From NCBI RefSeq assembly GCF_003635045.1, contig NZ_RBXT01000001.1, positions 1,054,001 through 1,118,000 on the forward strand: a DNA stretch of 64,000 bases, read 5' to 3'. How positions within the stretch are numbered: position 1 is the first letter of the stretch; each line of letters opens with the position of its first letter. Both the position numbers and the translations under genes were made by a program. Origin of the DNA: Terracoccus luteus (GTDB taxonomy: Bacteria; Actinomycetota; Actinomycetes; Actinomycetales; Dermatophilaceae). Shown one piece after another: positions 7,942 through 16,218 of the stretch. A model generated the notes under the pieces. That model was not told where the DNA came from, did not search any database, and saw only the letters and a list, made by a program, of their open reading frames with translations.

Positions 7942-8787
7942 GTGCTGCGCCAACGCTCCCCGGTACGGCCGCTGTCGTCCGCCGACCGCGACGCCGCCCT
8001 GGCGCTGTGCGCCCGGAACCGCGTGGCCAACGTGTTCGCCGCCGCCCGCATCGGCGAGGGAGCGCTGCGCGGGCACCCCAACTCCGTGCTCGGCCACTGG
8101 GGCGAGGGCGGGCTCCGCGGGCTGGCCTGGGTCAGCGCCAACGTGGTCCCCGTCGAGCTCGACGACGACGGGGTCGCCGCCGTGGCCCACCGCATCTCTC
8201 GGCAACGACGCCAGTGCGCCTCGATCTTCGGTCCGACGGAGCAGGTCGAGGGCCTGTGGGAGCGTCTCGGGCCCACCTGGGGTCCGCCCCGCTCGGTGCG
8301 TCGTCACCAGCCGCTGCTGACGACGACGACCCCGCCGTCGCGGCTCGGGGTCGAGGTCGACCCGCGCGTGCGACCCGCCCGCCCCGACGAGGTCGACCTC
8401 GTCCTGCCTGCGGCCGCGCACATGTTCACCGAGGAGATCGGCTACCCGCCCTACTTCGGCTCGGACCGGGCCTACCGCGGCGGCATCTCGGCGCTCATCC
8501 GGGCCGGGCACACCTTCGTGCGGGTCGAGGACGGCGAGGTCGTCTTCAAGGCCGACGTCGGCTCGCTCGCGCTGGGCTGCGCGCAGATCCAGGGCGTGTG
8601 GCTGCACCCGCGGCTGCGCGGTCACGGGCTGGCGCTGCCCTCGATGGCCGCCGTCGTCGAGCTGGTCCTCGACGGGATGGCCCAGGAGGTCTCGTTGTAC
8701 GTCAACGACTTCAACCATGCAGCGCGCCGCCTCTACGAGCACTGCGGCTTCACCGAGGTCGGCTCGTTCACGACGGTGCTGCTGTGA
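7942..8787 (+). CDS. DUF4081 - GNAT family N-acetyltransferase
   Basis: A 281-residue two-part protein. The N-terminal half (about 1-130) fits the actinobacterial DUF4081 domain; the C-terminal half is a GNAT fold with VQ-type acetyl-CoA loop GVWLHPRLRGHGLALPSM and a terminal YVNDFNHAARRLYEHCGF, the usual last strand-helix of GNATs. It acetylates an unknown amine or protein. Start GTG 7942 directly follows a GAGGGG purine run; an upstream extension to 7843 would overlap the PPTase gene and is non-conserved in character. It ends in a GTGA overlap with the DoxX-like gene, so the two are probably co-translated. Confidence 0.8.
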   Translation: MLRQRSPVRPLSSADRDAALALCARNRVANVFAAARIGEGALRGHPNSVLGHWGEGGLRGLAWVSANVVPVELDDDGVAAVAHRISRQRRQCASIFGPTEQVEGLWERLGPTWGPPRSVRRHQPLLTTTTPPSRLGVEVDPRVRPARPDEVDLVLPAAAHMFTEEIGYPPYFGSDRAYRGGISALIRAGHTFVRVEDGEVVFKADVGSLALGCAQIQGVWLHPRLRGHGLALPSMAAVVELVLDGMAQEVSLYVNDFNHAARRLYEHCGFTEVGSFTTVLL

Positions 8788-9227
8788 GCGCACGCGCGTC
8801 GGATGCCGGATGGCGCGGCCTCGACCGCGGCGCCCGCGGGCTCGTCACCGCCTTCGCGGTCTCCGGTGTCATGCACTTCGTGCGCCCCGCGCCGTTCGAG
8901 GCGATGGTGCCGCGGGCGCTGCCCCGTCGTCGTGCGCTGGTCCACCTGTCGGGGGCGGCCGAGCTCGCCTGTGCCGCAGGTCTGCTCGTACCCCAGACCC
9001 GTCGGGTCGCGGGCATCGCCGCTGCCGCGGTGCTGGTCGGGGTCTTCCCGGCGAACGTCGAGATGACACGTCAGGCGGCGCGCCGGCTGCAGCGTCACCC
9101 GCAGGACAACGCCGCTCGCGGGTTCCTCGCCGCCACCGTCGTGCGACTGCCGCTGCAGTGGTCGCTGGTACGGGTCGCCCTGCGGGCCGCCGGCGTCACC
9201 GGGCGTCGTCGGCCCGGGCGTCGCTGA
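8784..9227 (+). CDS. DoxX-like small membrane protein
   Basis: A 147-residue protein with about four hydrophobic segments (LVTAFAVSGVMHFV, LVHLSGAAELACAAGLLV, VAGIAAAAVLVGVFPANVEM, RLPLQWSLVRVALRAAGV). The MHFxxPxPFxxMVPRALPxRRALVxLSGxAEL pattern is that of actinobacterial DoxX/MauE-like proteins, whose function is mostly unknown (some associate with redox or thiol metabolism). It starts at GTG 8784 inside the stop codon of the GNAT gene (GTGA overlap). The C-terminus is Arg-rich. The intergenic repeat copy 2 follows within 60 bp. Confidence 0.7.
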   Translation: MSARASDAGWRGLDRGARGLVTAFAVSGVMHFVRPAPFEAMVPRALPRRRALVHLSGAAELACAAGLLVPQTRRVAGIAAAAVLVGVFPANVEMTRQAARRLQRHPQDNAARGFLAATVVRLPLQWSLVRVALRAAGVTGRRRPGRR

Positions 9228-9281
9228 CGCCTGCGACGACCGCGCTCGCGTCGAGGCGCGCGGGTGCGTCGGGGGAGGCCC

Positions 9282-9333
9282 GGCATCCGGTCGCCTCGTG
9301 ACCACTCGACGGGGGCTACGCGCCCTCTCGACG
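9282..9333. repeat. Intergenic repeat with GGGGGC-TACGC-GCCCTC hairpin, copy 2
   Basis: Second copy of the element at 326-370: an upstream GCATCCGG, a CTCGACG block, then a hairpin (9311-9327) with the same TACGC loop and one G-T pair in the stem, ending CTCGACGG. It sits between the DoxX-like gene and the next GNAT gene and could terminate the upstream operon. The two copies share about 25 of 28 bases around the hairpin. Confidence 0.55.
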
Positions 9334-9378
9334 GTTATGCGTTTGCGGGGGGTGGCCGAGACTCTGGAGGATGCCGGG

Positions 9379-10431
9379 GTGACCGACCTCCCCGACGAGC
9401 CCACCGCCCGTGCCGCCCTCGACTCGTTCACCGGCATCCGGTGGCGTCCGCTGGAACGGGACGACCTCCGCGCCGTCGCCGACTTCTACCGGGAGTGCGA
9501 GACCCACGACGCCAACCCCGAGCGGACCGCGCTGTCGGACCTCGAGGAGTACTGGGACTCCGAGCGGTCGGTGCCTGAGGAGGACACCCTCGTCGCATGG
9601 GACGACGACGGTGCCGTCGTCGCCGTGGCCTGGTCGGGGTGCAACCGGGCGGTGACCGAGCGGCGCGGCGTTCACCTCGGGGGAGCGGTCCACCCGCAGC
9701 ACCGTGGTCGGGGCATCGGGCGGGCGGTGCTGCGGTGGCAGATCGCCCACGCCGTCGCGTGGGACCGTCGCACTCGCACCGCGGGATTCGGCCCGCTCGT
9801 CGTCCGTCTGGCCGCGCCATCCGACCAGGCCGACGTGCGCGACCTCGCCGCGCGTCACGGGATGCCCACGGAGCGCTACTTCTTCGAGATGTCCCGACCG
9901 CTGACCGGGCTGACCGGGCTGTCCGACGTACCGTCGCCCACCGGCATCCGGCTGACGGGGTGGGCACCCGAGCGCAGCGCCGAGGTGCACCACCTGCTCA
10001 ACGTCGCCTTCCGTGACCACTGGGGCCACGTCGACTCGACGCCGCAGATGTGGCAGGAGCAGACGGGCTCGAGCGCCTTCCGCCCCGGGTGGTCCGTGCT
10101 CGCGGTCGACGAGGCGAGCGACGAGGTCGTGGGCGCCGCCCTCAACACGGCCTACGAGCAGGACTGGGAGCCCCAGGGCTTCACCGAGGGCTACACCGAC
10201 ATGCTCGGGGTGGCCCGTGACCACCGCGGCCGCGGCATCGCCTCCGCCCTGCTGCTCGCGTCGATGCACCGCTTCCGCGAGGCCGGGCTCGAGGCCGCGG
10301 GGCTCGGCGTCGACTCAGACAACCCGTCCGGGGCGCTACGGCTCTACGAGGGACTGGGGTACCGGCGCACGGCGAGCACCGTCGTGCACCAGCTCGCGGT
10401 GGACGACGCCCGCGGGCCGGGCGAGGGCTGA
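9379..10431 (+). CDS. Tandem GNAT-domain acetyltransferase
   Basis: A 350-residue protein with two GNAT folds, the arrangement seen in mycothiol-synthase-like proteins. The first domain carries [18 protein letters not shown], a textbook acetyl-CoA loop; the second carries [20 protein letters not shown] and ends [18 protein letters not shown]. Both pyrophosphate loops look intact, whereas MshD often keeps only one active, so a mycothiol role is possible but unproven. Start GTG 9379 is chosen because GGAGG (9366-9370) lies 8 bases upstream; longer starts at 9298 or 9337 run into the repeat element. It precedes proS with 133 bp between. Confidence 0.78.
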   Translation: MTDLPDEPTARAALDSFTGIRWRPLERDDLRAVADFYRECETHDANPERTALSDLEEYWDSERSVPEEDTLVAWDDDGAVVAVAWSGCNRAVTERRGVHLGGAVHPQHRGRGIGRAVLRWQIAHAVAWDRRTRTAGFGPLVVRLAAPSDQADVRDLAARHGMPTERYFFEMSRPLTGLTGLSDVPSPTGIRLTGWAPERSAEVHHLLNVAFRDHWGHVDSTPQMWQEQTGSSAFRPGWSVLAVDEASDEVVGAALNTAYEQDWEPQGFTEGYTDMLGVARDHRGRGIASALLLASMHRFREAGLEAAGLGVDSDNPSGALRLYEGLGYRRTASTVVHQLAVDDARGPGEG

Positions 10432-10441
10432 GCGCACCCGT

Positions 10442-10470
10442 CGCCCCCGGCCGATATCCTGCCGGGGGCG
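10442..10470. terminator. Perfect 10-bp hairpin with a -10 box in its loop
   Basis: CGCCCCCGGC (10442-10451) pairs with GCCGGGGGCG (10461-10470). The 9-nt loop contains TATCCT (10455-10460), a good -10 hexamer for proS. The element could terminate the GNAT transcript and also bear the proS promoter or an operator. Confidence 0.5.
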
Positions 10471-10564
10471 CGGTCGCGCGCCCGCCTGCACGCCAGTCTG
10501 CCGTCCTTCTCTGCCCGTCCGCCTGCCCTGCGACCGCCGTCGTCCCAGCCCGAGGAGCGCCCCC

Positions 10565-12415
10565 GTGGCCCTGCACATGTCGTCCCTGTTCCTGCGCACC
10601 CTCCGCGAGGACCCGGCCGACGCCGAGGTGCCCAGCCACCGCCTGCTCGTGCGGGCCGGCTACGTCCGGCGCGTCAGCCCCGGCATCTACACGTGGCTGC
10701 CCCTCGGCCTGCGCGTGCTGCGCAACGTCGAGCGCATCGTGCGCGAGGAGATGGACGCCATCGGCGCCCAGGAGCTGCTCTTCCCGGCGCTGCTGCCCAA
10801 GGAGCCCTTCGAGGCGACGGGCCGCTGGACCGAGTACGGCGACAACATCTTCCGCCTGCACGACCGCAAGGGGGCGGAGTACCTGCTCGGCCCGACCCAC
10901 GAGGAGATGTTCACCCTCACGGTGAAGGACCTCTTCAGCAGCTACAAGGACCTGCCGCTCTCGATCTACCAGATCCAGACCAAGTACCGCGACGAGGCAC
11001 GTCCGCGCGCCGGCGTGCTGCGCGGCCGTGAGTTCGTCATGAAGGACAGCTACTCCTTCGACGTCGACGAGGCCGGCCTCGACAAGAGCTACCAGGCCCA
11101 CCGCGACGCCTACGTGCGCATCTTCGACCGGCTCGGCTTCCACTACGTCATCGTCGAGGCGATGGCCGGGGCGATGGGCGGCAGCAAGAGCGAGGAGTTC
11201 CTCGCCACGGCCGAGGTCGGCGAGGACACCTACGTGCACTGCGCCTCGTGCGGCTACGCCGCGAACGTCGAGGCCGTCCGCGTGCCGACGCCGGACCCCG
11301 TCCCCCTCGACGGCCTCGCCGCCGCGCACGTCGAGGACACCCCGGACACCCCGACGATCGAGACGCTCGTCGCCCACCTCAACGAGCGCTTCCCCCGCGA
11401 CGACCGCCCCTGGGCCGCCGGGGACACCCTGAAGAACGTCGTCGTCATGCTCGCCCACCCCGACGGCACGCGCGAGCCCCTCGCCATCGGCGTGCCCGGC
11501 GACCGCGAGGTCGACGAGAAGCGGCTCGGCGCGCAGGTCGAGCCGGCCGAGGTCGAGGCCTTCACCGAGGCCGACTTCACGGCCAACGCGGCCCTCGTCA
11601 AGGGCTATATCGGGCCCGGCGCGCTCGGCTCGGAGGGCTCGACCGGCATCCGCTACCTGCTCGACCCGCGCGTCGTCGAGGGCACGGCGTGGGTGACGGG
11701 TGCCAACGAGCCCGGACGCCATGTCGTCGGTCTCGTCGCCGGGCGTGACTTCACCGCCGACGGCACGATCGAGGCCGCCGAGGTGCGCCCCGGTGACGCC
11801 TGCCCCCGTTGCGACGGCACGCTCGAGGCGGCCCGCGGCATCGAGATGGGCCACGTCTTCCAGCTCGGCCGCAAGTACGCCGAGGCGCTCGACCTCAAGG
11901 TGCTCGACCAGAACGGCAAGCTCGTCACCGTCGTCATGGGCTCGTACGGCGTCGGGGTCTCGCGCGCCGTCGCCTGCGTCGCCGAGGGCAACCACGACGA
12001 GCTCGGTCTCGTCTGGCCCCGCGAGCTGAGCCCCGTCGACGTCCACGTCGTCGCCACCGGCAAGGACGAGGAGGTCTTCGTCAAGGCCGAGGAGATCGCC
12101 CGCGAGCTCGAGGCGCACGGGGTGAGCGCGCTCGTCGACGACCGGCGCGGCGTCAGCCCCGGCGTGAAGTTCAAGGACTCCGAGCTCATCGGGGTGCCCA
12201 CGATCGTCGTCGTCGGCCGGGGTCTCGCCGACGGGCAGGTCGAGGTCAAGGACCGTCGCACGAACGAGCGCCGCTCGGTGGCGGTCGACGACGTCGTGCC
12301 CACCGTGGTCGCCGAGGTGCGCGGGACGGCATCCGTCGCCGGGGTGTCGGGCGGCACGGGCGACACGGGCGACACGGGCGCGACGGGCGCGACGGCCACC
12401 GACGGCGAGGCCTGA
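10565..12415 (+). CDS. proS: Prolyl-tRNA synthetase
   Basis: A 616-residue class II synthetase that charges tRNA-Pro. Bacterial-type features are in order: [16 protein letters not shown] at the N-terminus, motif 1 around [41 protein letters not shown] (motif 2), the inserted editing domain between motifs 2 and 3 (about residues 230-390, YbaK-like, removing Ala-tRNA-Pro), motif 3 in [14 protein letters not shown], and a C-terminal anticodon-binding domain. Start GTG 10565 has GAGGAG 7 bases upstream (10552-10557); ATG 10577 would sit too far. The last 20 residues are a Gly/Asp/Ala/Thr repeat unlike the family. It overlaps the HAD gene by TGATG. Confidence 0.96.
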   Translation: MALHMSSLFLRTLREDPADAEVPSHRLLVRAGYVRRVSPGIYTWLPLGLRVLRNVERIVREEMDAIGAQELLFPALLPKEPFEATGRWTEYGDNIFRLHDRKGAEYLLGPTHEEMFTLTVKDLFSSYKDLPLSIYQIQTKYRDEARPRAGVLRGREFVMKDSYSFDVDEAGLDKSYQAHRDAYVRIFDRLGFHYVIVEAMAGAMGGSKSEEFLATAEVGEDTYVHCASCGYAANVEAVRVPTPDPVPLDGLAAAHVEDTPDTPTIETLVAHLNERFPRDDRPWAAGDTLKNVVVMLAHPDGTREPLAIGVPGDREVDEKRLGAQVEPAEVEAFTEADFTANAALVKGYIGPGALGSEGSTGIRYLLDPRVVEGTAWVTGANEPGRHVVGLVAGRDFTADGTIEAAEVRPGDACPRCDGTLEAARGIEMGHVFQLGRKYAEALDLKVLDQNGKLVTVVMGSYGVGVSRAVACVAEGNHDELGLVWPRELSPVDVHVVATGKDEEVFVKAEEIARELEAHGVSALVDDRRGVSPGVKFKDSELIGVPTIVVVGRGLADGQVEVKDRRTNERRSVAVDDVVPTVVAEVRGTASVAGVSGGTGDTGDTGATGATATDGEA

Positions 12416-13191
12416 TGGGCGCCACGGGCACGGGGCGACCCGTCGACGCGGTCGTCTTCGACTGGGGCGGCACGCTGACTCCCTGGCACGAGGTCGACCT
12501 CCCGCAGCAGTGGCGCGTCTTCGCGCGCGAGGTGCACGGCCTGCCCGTCGACGACCCGAGGATGCCGGTCGACGAGATCGCCGAGGCCGACTCGCTCGCG
12601 CTGCGGCTGGGTGAGGCGGAGGAGCGCGCGTGGAAGCGCGGGCGCGAGAGCCACGAGAGCGCGTCGATCGCCGCCATCCTCGAGGAGGCCGGGGTCGACC
12701 CCGCCCACGACCGCCACCACCTCGCCCTCGCCGCCTACCAGCGGTTCTGGGAGCCGCACACCCACACCGACCCGCAGGTGCGGCCGCTGTGGCAGGCCCT
12801 GCAGGCCATGGGGGTGCGCGTCGGGGTGCTGTCGAACACCATCTGGACGCGGGAGTACCACCGCGAGGTGTTCGCCCGCGACGGCGTGCTCGACCTGCTC
12901 GACGGCGACGTCTACTCGTCGGAGATCCACGTCGTCAAGCCGCACCGAGAGGCGTTCCTGCTCGCGTGCGAGGCGGTCGGGGTGGCTCCGGAGCGGGCCG
13001 TCTACGTCGGCGACCGGGTGTTCGAGGACGTCTATGGGCCCCAGCAGGTCGGCATGCGGGCGGTGCTCGTGCCGCACTCCGACATCCCCGAGAGCCAGCG
13101 GGTGGCGGTCGAGGCGCAGCCGGACGCCGTCGCCCACGAGCTCATCGACGTCGCCGAGATCGTCGACCGCTGGATCAGCGCGGCACTGTGA
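12415..13191 (+). CDS. HAD-superfamily hydrolase
   Basis: A 258-residue phosphatase-like protein. HAD motifs: FDWGGTLT (nucleophile Asp16; the usual second Asp is replaced by Gly, as in a number of HADs using DxGGT), LSNT (motif 2), VKPH (motif 3 Lys) and YVGDRVFEDVYG (motif 4, acid pair). A helical cap lies between motifs 1 and 2. The substrate is unknown; members of this group often handle small phosphate esters such as phosphoglycolate. It is translationally coupled to proS (stop TGA and start ATG share a base), which may only reflect compact packing. Confidence 0.85.
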   Translation: MGATGTGRPVDAVVFDWGGTLTPWHEVDLPQQWRVFAREVHGLPVDDPRMPVDEIAEADSLALRLGEAEERAWKRGRESHESASIAAILEEAGVDPAHDRHHLALAAYQRFWEPHTHTDPQVRPLWQALQAMGVRVGVLSNTIWTREYHREVFARDGVLDLLDGDVYSSEIHVVKPHREAFLLACEAVGVAPERAVYVGDRVFEDVYGPQQVGMRAVLVPHSDIPESQRVAVEAQPDAVAHELIDVAEIVDRWISAAL

Positions 13192-13201
13192 GCGCGTCGG
13201 C

Positions 13202-13984
13202 GTGAGCGACCCGACCCTCACCACCCTCGCCTTCCTCGGCGCCGCCGCCTTCGTCGCGGGCTGGATCGACGCCGTCGTCGGCGGCGGTGGGCTCGTGCTG
13301 CTGCCGGCGCTGCTCGTCGGGCTGCCGGGGGCCAGCCCCGCCCAGCTGCTCGCGACGAACAAGCTGGGCTCGATCTTCGGCACCGCCACGAGCTCGGTCA
13401 CGTACTACCGGCGCGTGCGCCCCGACCTGCGCACGGCGCTGCCCATGGCAGGCGTCGCCTTCGTCGGGGCGGCCGGCGGTGCCCTCATCGGGCTGCACAT
13501 CCCCAAGTCGGCCTTCAACCCGATCATCCTCGTGCTGCTCCTGCTCGTCGGCGCCTACACGCTGTTCAAGCCCGACCTCGGCTCGGAGGCGATCCGCAGG
13601 TTCCACGGCGCCCGGCACACCGCCCTGGCCATGCTGACGGGGTTCGTCATCGGGGTGTACGACGGGGCGCTCGGGCCCGGCACCGGCAGCTTCCTCGTCT
13701 TCACCCTCGTCGGGCTGCTCGGCTACACGTTCCTGCAGGCCAGCGCCAAGGCGAAGATCGCCAACTTCGCCACCAACCTCGGGGCGCTGGTCATCTTCGT
13801 GCCCATGGGGCTCGTCATCCTCAAGGTCGCCGTCGTCATCGCCGCCGCCAACCTCATCGGCAGCTACGTCGGCGCCCGCACGGCGGTGGCGCGGGGGAGC
13901 GGCTTCGTGCGCGTCGTCTTCGTCGTCGTCGTCAGCGCCTTCATCGTCAAGATCGGCGGCAGCCTGATCGGCTGGTGGGCCTGA
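13202..13984 (+). CDS. TauE/SafE-family permease
   Basis: A 260-residue integral membrane protein with about eight segments. The family signature GWIDAVVGGGGLVLLPALL near the N-terminus and its second-half echo YDGALGPGTGSFLVFTLV are both present, together with LLATNKLGSIFGT. TauE/SafE proteins are thought to export sulfite, sulfoacetate or other organosulfur anions. Start GTG 13202 follows the HAD stop by 10 bp, so it probably belongs to the proS transcript. No sulfur-metabolism genes lie near, so the substrate is open. A 13-bp tandem repeat and hairpin follow the stop. Confidence 0.85.
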   Translation: MSDPTLTTLAFLGAAAFVAGWIDAVVGGGGLVLLPALLVGLPGASPAQLLATNKLGSIFGTATSSVTYYRRVRPDLRTALPMAGVAFVGAAGGALIGLHIPKSAFNPIILVLLLLVGAYTLFKPDLGSEAIRRFHGARHTALAMLTGFVIGVYDGALGPGTGSFLVFTLVGLLGYTFLQASAKAKIANFATNLGALVIFVPMGLVILKVAVVIAAANLIGSYVGARTAVARGSGFVRVVFVVVVSAFIVKIGGSLIGWWA

Positions 13985-14001
13985 CCCGCGACGCGGGACC
14001 C

Positions 14002-14053
14002 GGGGCAGTGAGCCGGGGCAGTGAGCCGGGGCAGTGAGCCGGGGCAGTGAGCC
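14002..14053. repeat. 13-bp tandem repeat, four perfect copies
   Basis: GGGGCAGTGAGCC is repeated at 14002, 14015, 14028 and 14041 without change, 17 bp after the TauE/SafE stop. The last copy provides the left arm of the hairpin at 14047-14067. Identical copies indicate recent expansion by slippage. Confidence 0.9.
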
Positions 14054-14067
14054 GGGGCGCGGCTCAC
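14047..14067 (+). terminator. Hairpin terminator after the TauE/SafE gene
   Basis: GTGAGCC (14047-14053) and GGCTCAC (14061-14067) form a perfect 7-bp stem with a 7-nt loop. There is no T-run. Confidence 0.45.
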
Positions 14068-14125
14068 ACACCCCTCCTTCGGCCACCACAGGATCGGCAC
14101 AGCGGGGGTCGCGACGCTCGTCGTC

Positions 14126-15604
14126 ATGAGCGCAACCGCCGTCGCGGGCCCACCACCTGGCCCCGAGCCCGCCGACCTGCCGGACGCGGGGTACGCGGCC
14201 GTACCGACCCGCATCCCCGACCGCGTCCCCGACCGCATCCTCGGACGTCGTGGCCCCCTGCCGCGGTGGTGGCGTGACGTCACGGCCGCGGCCGCGTGGG
14301 CACTCGTGCTGTTCGTCGTCGCCCTGTGGGTCGCCGCCGGCGGGCTGCAGCTGCTCGACGGTGCGGGCGACGGGCTCACCTCCGTGGGGCGCCTCGCCGG
14401 GCTGCTCGCGTCGGTGCTCATCCTGCTGCAGGTGCTGCTCATGGCCCGCATCCCCGTCGTCGAGCAGGCGTGGGGGCAGGACGAGCTCGCCCGGGTGCAC
14501 CGAATCGTCGGCTTCACCTCCTTCTCGCTCATGCTCGGACACATCGCGCTCGTCATCGTCGGCTACAGCGTCGGCACCGACGCCGGGGTGATCGGCACAT
14601 TCGTCGACGAGGTGCTGCACAGCCCCGGCATGCTGCTCGCGCTCGCGGGGGCGATCGCCCTCGTCATGGTCGTCGTCACCTCGGTACGCCGCGCCCGCCG
14701 ACGGCTGCGCTACGAGTCGTGGCACCTGCTGCACCTCTACGCCTACCTCGGGGCCGGTCTCGCCCTGCCGCACCAGCTGTGGACCGGCCAGGACTTCCGC
14801 TCCAGCGCGGTGGCCACGGTCTTCTGGTGGGGCCTCTACGCGGCGGCCCTCGTCGCCGTGCTGGCCTACCGCGTCGCCGTGCCGCTGTGGCGCTCCCGCC
14901 GCCACGCACTGACGGTGTCGCACGTCGTGGCCGAGTCGCCCACCGTGACCTCGGTGGTCGTCACCGGTCGCGACCTGCACCGGATGCCGGTGCGCGCCGG
15001 GCAGTTCCTGCAGTGGCGGTTCCTCGACGGCCCGGGATGGACCCGCGCCCACCCGTACTCGCTGTCGGCCGCCCCCGACGGGCGGTCGCTGCGGATCACC
15101 GCGGCCGCGGTGGGCGACGGCAGCAACCGCCTCCGCGCCCTGCGACCCGGGACCCGGGTGCTCGTCGAGGGCCCCTACGGGCGGCTGCACGGCGGCGTAC
15201 GCACCCGGCAGCGGTCGGTGCTCATCGGGTCCGGCATCGGCATCACCCCGCTGCGCTCGCTGCTCGAGGAGCTGCCCGCCGCCCCCGACGGGGTGGTCGT
15301 CGTGTACCGCGTCGGGACGCTCGACGAGGCGGTGCTCGCCGACGAGCTGCTGGCCCTGACGGCCGAGCGCGGCGGCCGGGTCGTCGCGGTCGTCGGCCAT
15401 CGGCACCCGTCGAGGAGCAGCTGGCTGCCCGCGAGCGCCGGGGACCTCGACGACGCCGAGGCACTGCTGCGCATCGTCCCCGACATCGCCGAGCGCGACG
15501 TCTTCGTGTGCGGTCATCCGGCGTGGATGGACACCGTGCTCGCCGCCGCGCACCGGGCGGGCGTGCCGCGAGACGCCGTGCACCACGAGCGCTTCGCGTA
15601 CTGA
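14126..15604 (+). CDS. Ferric reductase-like membrane flavo-oxidoreductase
   Basis: A 492-residue protein. After a hydrophilic N-terminus it has six predicted membrane helices (about 55-250) with paired His positions in RVHRIVGFTSFSLMLGHIA and ESWHLLHLYAYLGAGLALPHQ, as in ferric-reductase-like haem b cores. The C-terminal half is an FAD/NAD(P)-binding reductase: HPYSLSAAP (FAD), GPYGRLHG, GSGIGITPLRSLL (nucleotide) and VFVCGHPAW. It should pass electrons from cytosolic NAD(P)H through membrane haem to the outside. The following FMN-binding protein and ApbE suggest the acceptor is an extracytoplasmic flavoprotein. Start ATG 14126 is well placed; no strong ribosome site was noted. Confidence 0.85.
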   Translation: MSATAVAGPPPGPEPADLPDAGYAAVPTRIPDRVPDRILGRRGPLPRWWRDVTAAAAWALVLFVVALWVAAGGLQLLDGAGDGLTSVGRLAGLLASVLILLQVLLMARIPVVEQAWGQDELARVHRIVGFTSFSLMLGHIALVIVGYSVGTDAGVIGTFVDEVLHSPGMLLALAGAIALVMVVVTSVRRARRRLRYESWHLLHLYAYLGAGLALPHQLWTGQDFRSSAVATVFWWGLYAAALVAVLAYRVAVPLWRSRRHALTVSHVVAESPTVTSVVVTGRDLHRMPVRAGQFLQWRFLDGPGWTRAHPYSLSAAPDGRSLRITAAAVGDGSNRLRALRPGTRVLVEGPYGRLHGGVRTRQRSVLIGSGIGITPLRSLLEELPAAPDGVVVVYRVGTLDEAVLADELLALTAERGGRVVAVVGHRHPSRSSWLPASAGDLDDAEALLRIVPDIAERDVFVCGHPAWMDTVLAAAHRAGVPRDAVHHERFAY

Positions 15605-15645
15605 CCGCGTACCGACCGCGTACCGACCGCGTTCTGACCGCCGAC
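15602..15645. repeat. 11-bp tandem repeat after the ferric reductase-like gene
   Basis: Four copies, the first two nearly perfect, of the 11-mer (T/C)GACCGCGTAC run from the stop codon to 15645. The spacing equals one helical turn, which is the layout of OmpR/PhoP-type response-regulator boxes, but slippage is an equally good explanation. Confidence 0.6.
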
Positions 15646-15711
15646 ACCTCTGTCCTCCTCGACCGTTCTGCAGCACCCCTGCCGGCCGCCCCACCGAAAG
15701 CGAGACCCACG

Positions 15712-16218
15712 ATGCGTCGCATCGGCCTCTGGGCCATGAGCACCCTGACCGTGCTCGTCCTGCTCTTCAGCTACAGCACCTCCCGCGGCGCCACCGCCAC
15801 CGTCGTCACGGCCGAGACGCGCAGCGTCACGGCCACGAGCCGGCAGGACGCCGCCACGTCCGACGGGTCGGCGTCGACCACCCAAAAGCCCGCCTCGGGC
15901 GGTGACGGCACCACGTCGGCATCCTCGGGCTCGTCGGGCACCACGACCTACGACGGTGACGCGGTGTCGACCCGGTACGGCGACGTGCAGGTGCGCATCA
16001 CCGTCACCGACGGGCGCATCACCGCCAGCGACGTGCTGCAGGTGCCGATGGAGGACCGTCACGACCAGATGATCAACAGCCAGGCGGTCCCGGTGTACGA
16101 CCAGGAGGCCGTGCAGCAGCAGTCGGCGCAGATCGACGTCGTCAGCGGGGCCACGGTGACGTGGGAGGGCTACACGCAGTCGCTCCAGTCGGCCATCGAC
16201 CAGGCGCACCTCTCGTGA
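15712..16218 (+). CDS. Exported FMN-binding protein (ApbE substrate)
   Basis: A 168-residue protein with an N-terminal membrane anchor or signal (about 6-22, after MRR), a Ser/Thr/Gly-rich linker (about 25-80) and an FMN-binding domain. DVVSGATVT near the end matches the flavinylation motif Dxx(S/T)GA(T/S); Thr148 is the expected residue for covalent FMN via a phosphoester. It should act outside the membrane as a one- or two-electron carrier fed by the reductase encoded just upstream. It ends in a GTGA overlap with apbE. ATG 15712 directly precedes the signal sequence. Confidence 0.85.
   Translation: MRRIGLWAMSTLTVLVLLFSYSTSRGATATVVTAETRSVTATSRQDAATSDGSASTTQKPASGGDGTTSASSGSSGTTTYDGDAVSTRYGDVQVRITVTDGRITASDVLQVPMEDRHDQMINSQAVPVYDQEAVQQQSAQIDVVSGATVTWEGYTQSLQSAIDQAHLS

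Noticed and set aside
14002-14053. Regular short repeats that might be a CRISPR array
   Set aside because: The 13-bp units abut with no unique spacers. The same holds for the 15-bp array at 44586-44660 and the 12-bp arrays; no cas genes are present.
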